Source of the DNA: Rossellomorea marisflavi
Lineage (GTDB): Bacteria > Bacillota > Bacilli > Bacillales > Bacillaceae_B
Assembly (NCBI RefSeq): GCF_001274775.1
Contig: NZ_LGUE01000001.1
Coordinates: forward strand, 124,001-188,000
DNA length: 64,000 nucleotides
Direction: 5' to 3'
Made by a program: the position numbers and the translations under genes. How positions within the stretch are numbered: position 1 is the stretch's first letter; the number at the start of each line of letters is the position of its first letter. This document shows positions 36,644 through 47,753 of this stretch, in pieces. The notes below the pieces were generated by a model that did no database searches, was not told the origin of the DNA, and worked only from the letters and a program-made list of their open reading frames with translations.

Positions 36644-37305
36644 TGTCCGACGTGAACCCCCTGAAGTCCCATCCGAAAGTCTATATCGGGATCGTTCACC
36701 AGCTGAAGGAAATCATCTCGAATGATGGGCTCACCCCGGGCGATAAGCTGCCATCGGAAAGGGAGCTTTCCGAACGCTTGAATGTAGGGCGCTCCTCTGT
36801 GAGAGAAGCGCTCCGGGCACTCGAGCTGTTGGGACTCATCGAGACCAGGAGAGGAGAAGGGACCTTCCTCCGGGATTTCCGCGAACATCATTTGATCGAT
36901 CTTCTCGGAATGTTCATCCTCGAAGATCATAAAACTCAAAATGATATTCTGCATATGAAGATCATGATTGAAAAAGAGGCCTTACGGGCCCTTTTCATTG
37001 AGAAGGAATCCTTGAAGGGGATGGCAGAGGAAGTCCAGGGCGCGGAAGATCTCTCCCTGGGTGATGTGCTCAGCGAGATCGTACGTCATGCCCCGAATCA
37101 TCTGGCTCATCGGATATGGAATATATTGAATGATTACGAAACACTCATATGCGGGAAAACCCCTCTTTGTAGCGATTTGAAAAAAGACATCCTGAGCATG
37201 CTAGAGGGTATCGGGAATCAGGACAAAGAGGCTGTGCAGGAAGCTTATAAAAAAGTGCGGAATAATGTCGACGAAGAGCTGACAGTTTCCAACATCTTTT
37301 TCTGA
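36640..37305 (+). CDS. FadR/GntR family transcriptional regulator
   Basis: A 221-residue regulator. Residues 10-78 form a GntR winged helix (KLPSERELSERLNVGRSSVREALRALELLGLIETRRGEGTFL). The rest should be an all-helical FCD effector domain. The usual FCD metal-site histidines are not obvious: no FH pair and no terminal histidine are seen, and the only histidine cluster reads RHAPNHLAHRIW. It overlaps ytsJ by ATGA and precedes accDA. It may therefore control malate-to-pyruvate flow and malonyl-CoA supply, but this is inference. B. subtilis 168 has no such gene at this place. Confidence 0.87.
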   Translation: MMSDVNPLKSHPKVYIGIVHQLKEIISNDGLTPGDKLPSERELSERLNVGRSSVREALRALELLGLIETRRGEGTFLRDFREHHLIDLLGMFILEDHKTQNDILHMKIMIEKEALRALFIEKESLKGMAEEVQGAEDLSLGDVLSEIVRHAPNHLAHRIWNILNDYETLICGKTPLCSDLKKDILSMLEGIGNQDKEAVQEAYKKVRNNVDEELTVSNIFF

Positions 37306-37369
37306 TCCAATCCAGTAAACTGATAGACAAGCAGTTTTTTCGAATGCACGAATAGAGAGATAAGGCAGT

Positions 37370-37407
37370 CATCTCCTGCCCGTCACTGAGTGGTGGCCAG
37401 GGGATGT
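37370..37407 (+). promoter_or_regulatory. Hairpin in the accD leader
   Basis: CATCTCCTGCC and GGCCAGGGGATG can pair with two defects, 12-15 nt before the accD ribosome site (TAAGGAGG). No T-run follows, so it is not a normal terminator. Confidence 0.4.
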
Positions 37408-37434
37408 CTGTAATTGGTTAAGGAGGTTTTAGCC

Positions 37435-38304
37435 TTGCTGAAGGAACTATTTAATAAACCGAAAAAACGGAAATACGCAACAATCCCTTCCGAAGGGGCA
37501 AAACATGATGTACCGGAAGGAATCATGACAAAATGCCCGGAATGCAAGAAGATCATGTACACGAAAGAGCTCCAGAAAAACCTCAAGGTCTGTCTCCATT
37601 GTGGGTATCACCATGGCATGAGCTCCCATGAACGGGTGGACAGCTTCATCGATGAAGGGACATTCACCGAACTCGATCGTGAGCTTGCATCCGTCAATCC
37701 ACTCGGGTTCCCTGATTATCTGGAGAAACTTGATAAAGACCGTCAAAAGACAGATTTGAACGAAGCCGTGCTGACAGGAAGCGGGAAGGTGAATGGCAAT
37801 GAGATCGTCCTTGCCATCATGGATTCGCGCTTCCGCATGGGAAGCATGGGATCTGTCGTCGGGGAAAAAATCACGCGGGCGGTCGAAGAAGCAGATAAGA
37901 GAAAGGTCCCATTCATCATTTTCACGGCTTCAGGTGGGGCTAGGATGCAGGAAGGGGTCCTTTCCCTCATGCAGATGGCCAAAACAAGTGTCGCCCTGAA
38001 GCGGTTCAGTGATAATGGAGGACTCTTCATCTCCATCATGACCCATCCTACCACCGGTGGGGTGTCGGCGAGCTTCGCATCCGTCGGTGACTATAACTTT
38101 GCAGAGCCGGGTGCACTCATCGGATTCGCCGGTCGCCGGATCATCGAGCAGACGATCCGCGAAGATCTTCCTGAAGACTTCCAGACGGCTGAATTCCTCT
38201 TGAAACATGGCCAGCTTGATGACGTGTTGAACAGGCTGGACCTGAAAGATAAAATCGGTACTTTAGTTGATCTACATCAGTGGGACGGTGACCTCTCATG
38301 GTAA
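37435..38304 (+). CDS. accD: Acetyl-CoA carboxylase carboxyltransferase subunit beta
   Basis: A 289-residue subunit of the carboxyltransferase that moves CO2 from biotin to acetyl-CoA, the committed step of fatty acid synthesis. The start is TTG 37435 ([11 protein letters not shown]) with TAAGGAGG eight bases upstream; seven further in-frame codons upstream are unsupported. The N-terminal zinc ribbon has Cys34-Cys37 and Cys53-Cys56. The crotonase-fold block with [12 protein letters not shown] and [14 protein letters not shown] follows. It overlaps accA by 7 nt. Confidence 0.95.
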   Translation: MLKELFNKPKKRKYATIPSEGAKHDVPEGIMTKCPECKKIMYTKELQKNLKVCLHCGYHHGMSSHERVDSFIDEGTFTELDRELASVNPLGFPDYLEKLDKDRQKTDLNEAVLTGSGKVNGNEIVLAIMDSRFRMGSMGSVVGEKITRAVEEADKRKVPFIIFTASGGARMQEGVLSLMQMAKTSVALKRFSDNGGLFISIMTHPTTGGVSASFASVGDYNFAEPGALIGFAGRRIIEQTIREDLPEDFQTAEFLLKHGQLDDVLNRLDLKDKIGTLVDLHQWDGDLSW

Positions 38305-39278
38305 ATGAAATGGAATTTGAAAAGCCCGTATTCGAGCTGAAGAAGAAGATTTCCGAGCTGAAGGAGTTCACGAAAGACTCAGACGTGGATCTTTCCAACG
38401 AAATCGAAAAACTTGAAAACAGGCTTCAAAAGCTTGAGCAGGATATTTATGAGAATATGAAACCGTGGGAAAGGGTTCAAGTCGCCCGCCACCCGAATCG
38501 TCCCACCACCCTCGATTATATCGAGAATCTTTTCTCTGATTTCATGGAGATGCACGGTGACCGGACATATGGTGATGATGAAGCCATCGTTTCCGGAGTC
38601 GGTCGTTTCCACGGTGTGCCCGTGACCATCATCGGCCACCAGCGGGGGAAAGATACGAAGGAAAACATCAGGCGCAATTTCGGGATGCCTCATCCTGAAG
38701 GGTACCGCAAAGCGCTTCGCCTCATGAAGCAGGCCGATAAGTTCAATCGTCCGATCATCTGCTTCATTGATACAAAGGGCGCATACCCCGGTAAAGCAGC
38801 TGAGGAGAGGGGTCAAAGCGAAGCCATTGCCAGGAATCTGGTTGAAATGGCCGGTCTGACCGTCCCTGTCATCTGCATCGTCATCGGCGAAGGGGGAAGC
38901 GGTGGTGCCCTTGCACTCGGGGTCGGGAATCATATCCACATGCTGGAGAATTCCACCTACTCTGTCATCTCCCCGGAAGGCGCGGCAGCCATCCTTTGGA
39001 AGGATGCCACCCAAGCCAAAAAAGCAGCAGAATCTATGAAGATCACGGCACCGGATCTGAAGGAACTGGGCATCGTCGATGAAATCATCGAAGAAGTCAA
39101 AGGCGGGGCACATAAAGATGTCAAAACCCAATCCGAGAAGATCGAAGCCGTATTGAAACAATCCCTCAAAGAGCTGATCTCTATGTCTAAAGAGGAGCTC
39201 GTCCAGCATCGTTATGATAAATTTAAGGCAATTGGTGAGTATACTGTTTTAAATGATCGTATCGGGGTAAAATCATAA
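38298..39278 (+). CDS. accA: Acetyl-CoA carboxylase carboxyltransferase subunit alpha
   Basis: A 326-residue partner of AccD. The N-terminus [19 protein letters not shown] and the blocks [21 protein letters not shown] and [15 protein letters not shown] identify it. It has only a weak ribosome site (GGTGA) and starts inside accD, so translation is probably coupled, keeping the subunits equal. A terminator follows directly. Confidence 0.96.
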   Translation: MVNEMEFEKPVFELKKKISELKEFTKDSDVDLSNEIEKLENRLQKLEQDIYENMKPWERVQVARHPNRPTTLDYIENLFSDFMEMHGDRTYGDDEAIVSGVGRFHGVPVTIIGHQRGKDTKENIRRNFGMPHPEGYRKALRLMKQADKFNRPIICFIDTKGAYPGKAAEERGQSEAIARNLVEMAGLTVPVICIVIGEGGSGGALALGVGNHIHMLENSTYSVISPEGAAAILWKDATQAKKAAESMKITAPDLKELGIVDEIIEEVKGGAHKDVKTQSEKIEAVLKQSLKELISMSKEELVQHRYDKFKAIGEYTVLNDRIGVKS

Positions 39279-39285
39279 AGAATGC

Positions 39286-39330
39286 GGACTGACAAAGTGG
39301 ATAAAGACTTTTGTCGGTCCTTTTCTCTTT
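39286..39330 (+). terminator. Terminator after accA
   Basis: GGACTGACAAA and TTTGTCGGTCC, 11 bp with one mismatch, then TTTTCTCTTT. Confidence 0.75.
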
Positions 39331-39482
39331 CAGGATGAAATATGACATAAAAAGGGATTTTAATCGGTTTCATTTAAGTGAACATTTCGTCTTTTGCACC
39401 GAGGGGGCGGAACTAGTTGAGAACCGCTATTCTTCATGGTATTTTAGAAATAAACCTTGTATCATTGGACCATAATAAGTAG

Positions 39483-40544
<1,062 letters not shown>

Positions 40545-40574
40545 TAAAGAAGTACAAACCCAGGAGGTAACAAA

Positions 40575-42335
40575 ATGAGAAAAACAAAAATTGTATGTAC
40601 GATCGGACCTGCCAGTGAAAGCGTAGAGAAACTGTCACAGCTTATCGACGCTGGAATGAATGTAACACGCCTGAATTTCTCTCACGGTGACTTTGAAGAG
40701 CATGGACAACGGATCATCAACATCCGTGAAGCTGCTGCAAAAGCCGGCAAGAATATCGGGATCCTCCTTGATACAAAAGGACCTGAAATCCGTACGCACA
40801 CAATGGAAAACGGCGGCCTTGAACTTGAAAAAGGCAAGAACATCATCGTTTCCATGAAAGAAGTCGTCGGTACACTAGACAAGTTCTCCGTTTCGTATGA
40901 AGGCTTGATCGATGATGTACATGAAGGCTCCAAAATCCTTCTTGATGATGGTTTGATCGGACTTGAAGTCACTAAGATCGATAAAGCAAACGGTGAAATT
41001 CATACGGTCATCAACAACAGCGGTGCCCTTAAAAACAAAAAAGGTGTCAACGTACCGGGCGTTTCAGTGAATCTTCCTGGAATCACTGAAAAAGATGCCA
41101 ACGACATCATCTTCGGTATTGAACAGGGGATTGATTTCATCGCGGCTTCATTCGTTCGCCGTGCGTCTGACGTCCTCGAGATCCGTCAGCTCCTTGAAGA
41201 GCATAATGCAAGCCATATCCACATCATTCCTAAAATCGAAAACCAAGAGGGCGTCGATAATATCGATGAGATCCTTGAAGTATCCGACGGTTTGATGGTT
41301 GCACGTGGAGATCTTGGTGTTGAGATCCCTGCTGAAGAAGTACCACTTGTACAGAAAATGCTCATCAAGAAATGTAACGCACAAGGTAAACCGGTCATCA
41401 CAGCTACTCAAATGCTTGATTCCATGCAACGCAACCCACGTCCGACACGTGCGGAAGCAAGTGACGTAGCCAATGCGATCTTCGATGGCACGGATGCCAT
41501 CATGCTTTCAGGGGAAACGGCAGCAGGAAGCTATCCAGTCGAAGCCGTTCAGACTATGCACAACATCGCTTCAAGAGCGGAGCAGGCCCTTGATTCAAGC
41601 GCCATCCTGTCTGCACGCATCAAAGATTGTGAGCACAACATGACCGATGCCATCGGACAATCCGTTGCTCATACAGCCATCAACCTTGACGTGAATGCGA
41701 TCGTTGCTCCTACGGAAAGCGGACATACAGCACGTATGATCTCGAAATACCGTCCGAAGGCGCCGATTGTTGCCGTCACAAGCGATGATTCCGTTACAAG
41801 GAGATTGGCACTTGTATGGGGTGTATTCCCTACCATGGGTCAAAAGGCTTCCACAACGGATGAAATGCTTCAAATGGCAGTCGATGAGAGCATGAATTCC
41901 GGTATGACTAAACATGGCGACCTGATTGTCATCACGGCTGGTGTTCCAATCGGAGAATCCGGTACAACAAACCTTATGAAGATTCACGTTGTCGGTGACA
42001 TCGTAGCAAAAGGTCAAGGAATCGGACGCAAATCTGCATTCGGTAAAGCGGTCGTTGCTTCATCTGCTGAAGAAGCGGTAAGTAAGACAAAAGAAGGCTC
42101 AGTCCTCGTTACAATCGGAACGGATAAAGAAATGATGCCTGCCCTCGAGAAATGCTCAGCATTGATTGTGGAAGAAGGCGGATTGACTAGCCATGCAGCC
42201 GTAGTGGGAATCAACCTCGGCATCCCAGTGATCGTTGGAGTGGAAAACGCTACTTCATTGTTCCAGGATGGACAGGAAATCACGGTTGATGCGACTCGCG
42301 GCGTTGTTTACAACGGTCAGGCAAGCATCCTTTAA
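40575..42335 (+). CDS. pyk: Pyruvate kinase with extra C-terminal domain
   Basis: This 586-residue enzyme converts PEP and ADP to pyruvate and ATP. The TIM-barrel catalytic part has [16 protein letters not shown] at the start and [14 protein letters not shown] near residue 244. As in other Bacillus and Geobacillus pyruvate kinases, about 110 extra residues at the C-terminus form a PEP-utilising-enzyme mobile domain, visible as [20 protein letters not shown] near residue 540. The ribosome site is AGGAGG. A strong terminator follows. Confidence 0.97.
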   Translation: MRKTKIVCTIGPASESVEKLSQLIDAGMNVTRLNFSHGDFEEHGQRIINIREAAAKAGKNIGILLDTKGPEIRTHTMENGGLELEKGKNIIVSMKEVVGTLDKFSVSYEGLIDDVHEGSKILLDDGLIGLEVTKIDKANGEIHTVINNSGALKNKKGVNVPGVSVNLPGITEKDANDIIFGIEQGIDFIAASFVRRASDVLEIRQLLEEHNASHIHIIPKIENQEGVDNIDEILEVSDGLMVARGDLGVEIPAEEVPLVQKMLIKKCNAQGKPVITATQMLDSMQRNPRPTRAEASDVANAIFDGTDAIMLSGETAAGSYPVEAVQTMHNIASRAEQALDSSAILSARIKDCEHNMTDAIGQSVAHTAINLDVNAIVAPTESGHTARMISKYRPKAPIVAVTSDDSVTRRLALVWGVFPTMGQKASTTDEMLQMAVDESMNSGMTKHGDLIVITAGVPIGESGTTNLMKIHVVGDIVAKGQGIGRKSAFGKAVVASSAEEAVSKTKEGSVLVTIGTDKEMMPALEKCSALIVEEGGLTSHAAVVGINLGIPVIVGVENATSLFQDGQEITVDATRGVVYNGQASIL

Positions 42336-42345
42336 TCCATCGAAC

Positions 42346-42378
42346 GGCCGGAACCAAATGTTGGTTCCGGCCTTTTTG
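42346..42378 (+). terminator. Terminator after pyk
   Basis: GGCCGGAACC and GGTTCCGGCC, ten perfect pairs, then TTTTTG. The sequence GGTTCCGGCC is repeated a few bases downstream. Confidence 0.85.
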
Positions 42379-42443
42379 TATGGGTTCCGGCCAAACCTGT
42401 GCTATACTGGGTGAAACGATAAATCGTCTGGAGGAATCCATTC

Positions 42444-42830
42444 ATGAAATACATTCTCGCTTCCCTCATCATCTTTCCGTTTGTTGAAATCAGCCTGTTG
42501 ATCTGGTCGGGTCATCTGATCGGAGCTTTCCCTACCATCTCCCTTATGATCCTGACGGGAGTCCTGGGGGCGTTCCTTGCTAAGAAGCAGGGTCTCGATG
42601 CGATCCGGAAAGTCCAGCAGGATATCCAAAGCGGGCAAATGCCCGGTGGACACGTAACGGATGGCCTCTGCATTGCAGCAGGCGGCCTCCTCCTTATCCT
42701 CCCGGGATTCGTTTCGGACTTACTCGGTATCATCCTGTTGCTGCCGCCGACGCGCAGCATGGTCAAGCCTGTCCTCTTCAAGCTGTTCAGGAGATGGGGA
42801 AGGAACCGGAATGTCATCATCTATCGCTAA
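42444..42830 (+). CDS. fxsA: FxsA family membrane protein
   Basis: A 128-residue protein with three hydrophobic segments. It begins MKYILASLIIFPFVEISLLIW and contains MILTGVLGAFLAKKQG and LLILPGFVSDLLGIILLLPPTR, the classical FxsA pattern. The name comes from suppression of F-exclusion of phage T7 in E. coli; the physiological role in bacilli is unknown. The ATG follows TGGAGGAATCCATTC. It ends 6 nt before repeat copy C. Confidence 0.88.
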   Translation: MKYILASLIIFPFVEISLLIWSGHLIGAFPTISLMILTGVLGAFLAKKQGLDAIRKVQQDIQSGQMPGGHVTDGLCIAAGGLLLILPGFVSDLLGIILLLPPTRSMVKPVLFKLFRRWGRNRNVIIYR

Positions 42831-42836
42831 TCGTGT

Positions 42837-43079
42837 AAAAGAGGCTGGGACAAACGTGTTTTAGCCATAGTAAAACCCGAATCCAATTGCTTATCGCAGG
42901 CAAATGAATTCGGGTTTTTACTTTGTTTCATGACCATCATCGTTTCCAGCGGTTGATTGGAGTGCAAGACGAGGCCAAGCAGATGTTGGGACCCCGCAGA
43001 CTTGCCGGGGGGCTCACGGGTTACCCGCGGAAAGCGGATTATGGCGATATAAGGAACCGATACTGATCGTGTCCGTCAG
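42837..43079. repeat. Dispersed repeat element, copy C (inverted, decayed)
   Basis: Opposite orientation to A and B; it starts AAAAGAGGCTGGGACAAAC and lacks a clear far terminal repeat. It fills the gap between convergent fxsA and ytvI. The core is altered (GACCCCGCAGACTTGCCGGG), but GCGGTTGATTGGAGTGCAAG is intact. Confidence 0.82.
42872..42919. terminator. Terminator-like hairpin inside repeat copy C
   Basis: AAAACCCGAATCCAATTG and CAAATGAATTCGGGTTTTT pair with two mismatches; less perfect than in copies A, B and D. Confidence 0.6.
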
Positions 43080-43115
43080 TAGATCGTACCTTTTGAGTAT
43101 GGTCCCGGCCTCTTA

Positions 43116-44228
43116 TCATTTTTCCCCGATGATGAATCGCCAAGTGTCCTTGAACACGCCCGCCCGGTGCAGCGTCTGGCCGATGACAAGGACAATGGGG
43201 CCGACAATGAGTCCGAGGAAACCGATGAGCTTGAAGCCGACAAACAAAGCCACAAGTGTCGCAAGCGGGTCGAGTCCGATGCTTGAAGAAAGGATTTTCG
43301 GCTCCATGATCTGCCTTTGGACAATCACGACCACATAGAGGACGGATAATCCGATCCCGAGCCCCACATTCCCCGTGATGAATTCATAGGCGATCCATGG
43401 GACGAATACGACTCCTGTACCAAGATAGGGCATCAGATCCACAAGCCCCGTCACCAGTGCAATGGTGATGGCGTAATCGACTTTCAGGATCAGGAGCCCT
43501 ATGAGCACCATGATGGCCGTGATGGAAATCAGGGTGAACTGTGCCCTGATAAATCCAAACAATGCCTTCTTCAAGTCGACAATGACCTTCCTGCCGCTCG
43601 TCATGGCTTTCCCGGGAATGAACCGTTCCGCTCTCGAGGATAATGTATACCAGTCCTTACTGATGAAGAAGGTGGCCAGTGCAGAGAAAATCAGGACAGT
43701 GGCAGCATTCGGGATCCACGAAACGAGCTGTGGGAGCCTCGTGAAGAAGTTTTGCAGAAAGTCCCCTGCAGAAGTGGCGATCCTCGTCCCTGCCGCCTGT
43801 ATATTTTCCAAGACCGTATCCTGTTGTCCTTCGTCGAGGTTCTTGAATAAACCGGACACCTGCTCATAGAACGGCATGACTTTGCCGGCTATGACATCCT
43901 CTCCGTAATCCACGAGGGTTTCGACATGTTTAGGCAAAACTTCTGCCAGATAATTGGCTCCAGAGACAATTTCCGCAATAAGCAGGGTGATTAATCCGAC
44001 AAAAGCTGATACAATCATGAGCAGGGAAAGGGTCACGGCCCAAATGCGCGGAAACCTTGCCTTTTTTTCAAGAACATTGACCAGGGGGTTCATCAAGAAG
44101 GCGATCGCAATGGCAATGACAAAAGGGTAAGCGAGTTTCCATATGTAGAACAGGGCAATGAACGCAAGGCTCACAATTGCTATGACAATGAGAAAGCGAA
44201 TAAAACGATATAAATACTCCAGGTTCAA
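43116..44228 (-). CDS. ytvI: AI-2E family / sporulation membrane protein YtvI
   Basis: A 370-residue membrane protein of the AI-2E transporter (UPF0118) family with about seven or eight spans. It has the typical FVIAIAIAFLMNPLVNVLEKK block near the start and GLDPLATLVALFVGFKLIGFLGLIVGP near the end. YtvI is a sporulation-associated member in Bacillus. The start is best at TTG 44228 (MNLEYLYRF): AGGAGG lies seven bases upstream, whereas the ATG at 44234 touches it. The transported substrate is unknown. Confidence 0.85.
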   Translation of the reverse strand: MNLEYLYRFIRFLIVIAIVSLAFIALFYIWKLAYPFVIAIAIAFLMNPLVNVLEKKARFPRIWAVTLSLLMIVSAFVGLITLLIAEIVSGANYLAEVLPKHVETLVDYGEDVIAGKVMPFYEQVSGLFKNLDEGQQDTVLENIQAAGTRIATSAGDFLQNFFTRLPQLVSWIPNAATVLIFSALATFFISKDWYTLSSRAERFIPGKAMTSGRKVIVDLKKALFGFIRAQFTLISITAIMVLIGLLILKVDYAITIALVTGLVDLMPYLGTGVVFVPWIAYEFITGNVGLGIGLSVLYVVVIVQRQIMEPKILSSSIGLDPLATLVALFVGFKLIGFLGLIVGPIVLVIGQTLHRAGVFKDTWRFIIGEK

Positions 44229-44364
44229 CGGCATCCCTCCTAAAGCTATTCTATTCTATTTTAATCCAGGTAAGAACGGAAAGATAGTTTTCAACGCGGT
44301 TTGTTAACAGCTGTTGGTATGGTAGGATAACGTTTGAATGGAGATAGAGGGGAGGAAGGATGGC

Positions 44365-44823
44365 TTGTCCCAGCCTTTATTATTTTTACTGCTATTATTA
44401 GGGATCGGGTTCGTTGCCAAGAACCAATCCATCATCATTGCATCGGCCGTATTGATCATCCTCAGGGTCGTGGGAGCGGACGAGAAGATTTTCAGCACCA
44501 TATCAGGAAAAGGGATCAACTGGGGTGTGACGATCATCACGATTGCCGTACTTGCCCCCATCGCCACGGGTGAGATCGGCTTCAAGGATCTTATTTCATC
44601 CATGAAGTCCCCGTATGCCTGGATTGCGTTGATATCCGGGATGGCTGTGGCCATCATTGCCAAGAATGGTTTGACCCTCCTCGAGAACGATCCCCACATC
44701 ACGACGGCACTTGTGCTTGGTACCGTCATTGCCGTTGCCGTATTCAAGGGAGTCGCTGTAGGTCCCCTTATCGGAGCGGGGATTGCCTACCTTGCCATGA
44801 AGCTGTATGAAATGATTGTATAG
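44365..44823 (+). CDS. ytwI: DUF441 membrane protein YtwI
   Basis: A 152-residue hydrophobic protein with four or five spans, DUF441 family. The start at TTG 44365 (MSQPLLFLLLLLG) follows GGGGAGGA by 8 nt. The upstream ATG at 44338 would place the ribosome site inside the gene. The blocks GINWGVTIITIAVLAPIATGEIGF and NGLTLLENDPHITTALV identify the family. Function unknown. It precedes citZ and matches the position of ytwI in B. subtilis. Confidence 0.87.
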   Translation: MSQPLLFLLLLLGIGFVAKNQSIIIASAVLIILRVVGADEKIFSTISGKGINWGVTIITIAVLAPIATGEIGFKDLISSMKSPYAWIALISGMAVAIIAKNGLTLLENDPHITTALVLGTVIAVAVFKGVAVGPLIGAGIAYLAMKLYEMIV

Positions 44824-44833
44824 AGAAGGTGTG

Positions 44834-44866
44834 AAAGCCCCATCCCATCAGGGACGGGGCTTTTTC
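44834..44866 (+). terminator. Terminator after ytwI
   Basis: AAAGCCCCATCCC and GGGACGGGGCTTTTT with one mismatch. Confidence 0.8.
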
Positions 44867-44953
44867 CTATGGTGATGAGGCGTGCCACACGTGGGAAAAT
44901 CGGAGTGGTTTATTTTACTAGAAAAATATTTTGTACAAATTAATGCGTTTTCA

Positions 44954-44982
44954 TTCACAAAAGTCTGAGTATTGTTTATAAT
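44954..44982 (+). promoter_or_regulatory. Sigma-A promoter of the citZ operon
   Basis: TTCACA and a consensus TATAAT (44977-44982) with 17-bp spacing. It gives a leader of about 200 nt before citZ, containing an AGCCTT/AAGGCT hairpin near 45111-45133 but no ORF of note. Confidence 0.65.
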
Positions 44983-44987
44983 AGGAA

Positions 44988-45002
44988 ATGTAAGCGTATC
45001 CC
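44988..45002 (+). promoter_or_regulatory. Candidate cre site at the citZ start point
   Basis: ATGTAAGCGTATCCC matches WTGNAANCGNWNNCW except at the last base and lies at the inferred transcription start, a position suited to CcpA repression. citZ is CcpA-repressed in B. subtilis. Confidence 0.5.
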
Positions 45003-45190
45003 AAGCTCACGGATCGTCATAATATGACAAAGATGTGGCGGGGAATCATTTTTTGCTGGCTGGGTGAGCAATCGCTCATTTCACGGTCAATCGTTCTTTT
45101 AAAGATCCTGAAGCCTTTCGCACGGCGAAGGCTAGGGTTTTAAGCTCATAGGGAAATGGGTAGAAGTAATTAAACAAAGGAGAGATTATT

Positions 45191-46309
45191 ATGACAGCGA
45201 CTCGCGGATTAGAAGGAATTGTAGCTACTACGTCATCCATCAGTTCCATCATTGATGACACTCTTACATATGTAGGCTACAATATCGACGATCTAGCAAA
45301 TAATGCTAGTTTCGAAGAGGTTATCTACTTATTGTGGCATCTTAAGCTTCCTACTGCAGGAGAGTTGGAAGAGCTATCCAACCTGCTTGCAGAGAATGCA
45401 GCTCTACCACCTGAGGTAATCGAGCATTTCAAGATGTACAACACGAAGGAAGTCCACCCGATGGCAGCACTCAGGACAGCGGTATCCATGCTTGGCCTGT
45501 ATGATGACAAGGCTGACGTGATGGATCCACAGGAAAACTACATGAAAGCTGTGCGCCTGCAGGCGAAGATCCCGACGATCGTCACGTCATTCGCCCGCAT
45601 CCGTAACGGGCAGGAACCGATTGCCCCTCGCAAGGACTTGAACTTTGCGGCGAACTTCCTGTATATGCTGAACGGCAAAACGCCTGAGCCTGTTGAAATC
45701 GAAGCGTTCAACAAAGCCCTCGTCCTTCACGCCGACCACGAATTGAATGCGTCCACCTTCACGGCCCGTGTATGCGTTGCCACTCTATCAGATGTCTATT
45801 CTGGTGTCACGGCGGCCATCGGCGCGTTGAAAGGCCCGCTTCACGGTGGTGCGAATGAACAGGTCATGAAGATGCTTACTGAAATCGGAAGCGTCGACAA
45901 AGCTGAAGAGTACGTCCTTGATAAGCTGGAGAAGAAAGAAAAAATCATGGGCTTCGGACACCGTGTCTATCGTCAAGGTGACCCTCGTGCCAAGCATCTC
46001 AAGGAAATGTCGAAGCGCCTCACCGAGTTGACGGGCCAAGGCAAATACTACGAAATCTCCGAGAAGGTGGATGCAACATTCACGTCGAAGAAGGATCTTC
46101 CACCGAACGTCGATTTCTATTCTGCTTCCGTCTATCACAGCCTAGGGATCGATCATGATCTGTTCACGCCGATCTTTGCGGTCAGCAGGGTATCGGGCTG
46201 GCTTGCACATATCCTTGAGCAATATTCCGACAATCGTCTGATCCGTCCTCGTGCCGATTATATCGGGCCTGGAAAGCAAGAATACGTACCGGTAAGCGAA
46301 AGAGGTTAA
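45191..46309 (+). CDS. citZ: Citrate synthase
   Basis: A 372-residue enzyme condensing oxaloacetate and acetyl-CoA. The block MGFGHRVYRQGDPRAKHLKEM near residue 255 carries the catalytic histidine. FKMYNTKEVHPMAALRTAVSML holds the other conserved region. It is first gene of citZ-icd-mdh, the classic Bacillus TCA operon; icd follows after 117 bp. The ATG follows AAAGGAGAG. Carbon control is suggested by the cre-like site upstream. Confidence 0.96.
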   Translation: MTATRGLEGIVATTSSISSIIDDTLTYVGYNIDDLANNASFEEVIYLLWHLKLPTAGELEELSNLLAENAALPPEVIEHFKMYNTKEVHPMAALRTAVSMLGLYDDKADVMDPQENYMKAVRLQAKIPTIVTSFARIRNGQEPIAPRKDLNFAANFLYMLNGKTPEPVEIEAFNKALVLHADHELNASTFTARVCVATLSDVYSGVTAAIGALKGPLHGGANEQVMKMLTEIGSVDKAEEYVLDKLEKKEKIMGFGHRVYRQGDPRAKHLKEMSKRLTELTGQGKYYEISEKVDATFTSKKDLPPNVDFYSASVYHSLGIDHDLFTPIFAVSRVSGWLAHILEQYSDNRLIRPRADYIGPGKQEYVPVSERG

Positions 46310-46426
46310 TCTCCGATATTTACAAACACTCAAAATATTGGTGTAATAGTAATAGATAAAGGGAATGACATGCTCACTGCGATGGGCGTTGTTCCCTTTG
46401 ATAATGAGTAAATGGAGGGTACATAC

Positions 46427-47695
46427 ATGACACAAGCTGAAAAAATCACGAATGAGAATGGCCAACTGAACGTCCCGAATCATCCGATCGTACCATTTAT
46501 CGAAGGAGACGGAACAGGTCCCGACATCTGGGCTTCCTCCCAGCGCGTCCTTGATGCAGCCGTTGAAAAAGCGTACAACGGTGAGCGCAAGATCGAATGG
46601 AAAGAAGTATATGCAGGTGAAAAAGCATTCAACAAAACGGGTGAATGGTTGCCTGCAGAGACGCTTGAAGCGATCCGCGAATACTTCATCGCCATCAAAG
46701 GACCACTGACCACTCCAGTAGGAGGCGGAATCCGTTCATTGAACGTAGCACTCCGTCAAGAGCTTGATCTGTTCACATGTCTTCGCCCTGTACGCTACTT
46801 CGAAGGTGTACCTTCACCGGTGAAGCGTCCTGAAGATACGGATATGGTCATCTTCCGTGAAAACACAGAAGATATCTATGCCGGTATCGAGTATGCAAAG
46901 GGTTCTGATGAAGTGAAAAAACTGATCAGCTTCCTTCAAGATGAAATGGGCGTCAACAAGATCCGCTTCCCTGAAACATCCGGTATCGGGATCAAACCTG
47001 TATCAGAAGAAGGGACAAGCCGTCTTGTGCGCGCTGCCATCAACTATGCAATCACGGAAGGCCGCAAGTCTGTGACCCTTGTCCATAAAGGGAACATCAT
47101 GAAGTTCACTGAAGGAGCCTTCAAAAACTGGGGCTACGAGCTTGCTGAGAAAGAATTCGGCGATAAAGTATTTACTTGGGCTCAATACGATAAGATCAAG
47201 GATGCTGATGGTCTTGATGCGGCAAACAAAGCACAATCCGATGCTGAAGCTGCAGGCAAAATTATCGTAAAAGATTCCATCGCGGATATCTTCCTTCAAC
47301 AGATCCTTACACGTCCTGCTGAATTCGATGTTGTAGCGACCATGAACCTGAACGGTGACTACATTTCGGATGCCCTGGCTGCACAAGTCGGCGGAATCGG
47401 AATTGCTCCTGGAGCAAACATCAACTATGAATCCGGCCATGCCATATTTGAAGCAACACACGGAACTGCACCTAAATATGCAGGTCTTGATAAAGTGAAT
47501 CCATCTTCTGTCATCCTATCCGGCGTTCTTCTTCTTGAGCACCTCGGTTGGAATGAAGCAGCAGATCTGATCACGAAATCAATGGAAAAAACAATCGCTT
47601 CCAAAGTCGTGACCTATGACTTTGCCCGTCTCATGGATGGAGCAACAGAAGTGAAATGTTCAGAGTTCGGTACAGCCTTGATCGACAATATGTAA
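46427..47695 (+). CDS. icd: Isocitrate dehydrogenase (NADP)
   Basis: A 422-residue enzyme oxidising isocitrate to 2-oxoglutarate. The start at 46427 ([12 protein letters not shown]) follows GGAGGGTACATAC; five codons upstream of it are also open. Signatures are [13 protein letters not shown], the substrate-serine segment [18 protein letters not shown] near residue 105, and the [15 protein letters not shown]-like block ([10 protein letters not shown]) near residue 306. The loop [17 protein letters not shown] is typical of NADP forms. Middle gene of the TCA operon. Confidence 0.96.
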   Translation: MTQAEKITNENGQLNVPNHPIVPFIEGDGTGPDIWASSQRVLDAAVEKAYNGERKIEWKEVYAGEKAFNKTGEWLPAETLEAIREYFIAIKGPLTTPVGGGIRSLNVALRQELDLFTCLRPVRYFEGVPSPVKRPEDTDMVIFRENTEDIYAGIEYAKGSDEVKKLISFLQDEMGVNKIRFPETSGIGIKPVSEEGTSRLVRAAINYAITEGRKSVTLVHKGNIMKFTEGAFKNWGYELAEKEFGDKVFTWAQYDKIKDADGLDAANKAQSDAEAAGKIIVKDSIADIFLQQILTRPAEFDVVATMNLNGDYISDALAAQVGGIGIAPGANINYESGHAIFEATHGTAPKYAGLDKVNPSSVILSGVLLLEHLGWNEAADLITKSMEKTIASKVVTYDFARLMDGATEVKCSEFGTALIDNM

Positions 47696-47753
47696 TACAT
47701 TGACTGACAGGGGCAGGTTCTGCTCCTGTCTTACATAAGAACAGGGGGAAGCA

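Noticed and set aside
37306-37434. FapR operator before accD
   Set aside because: No TTAGTACCTGATACTAA-like palindrome is present; only an imperfect hairpin is seen.
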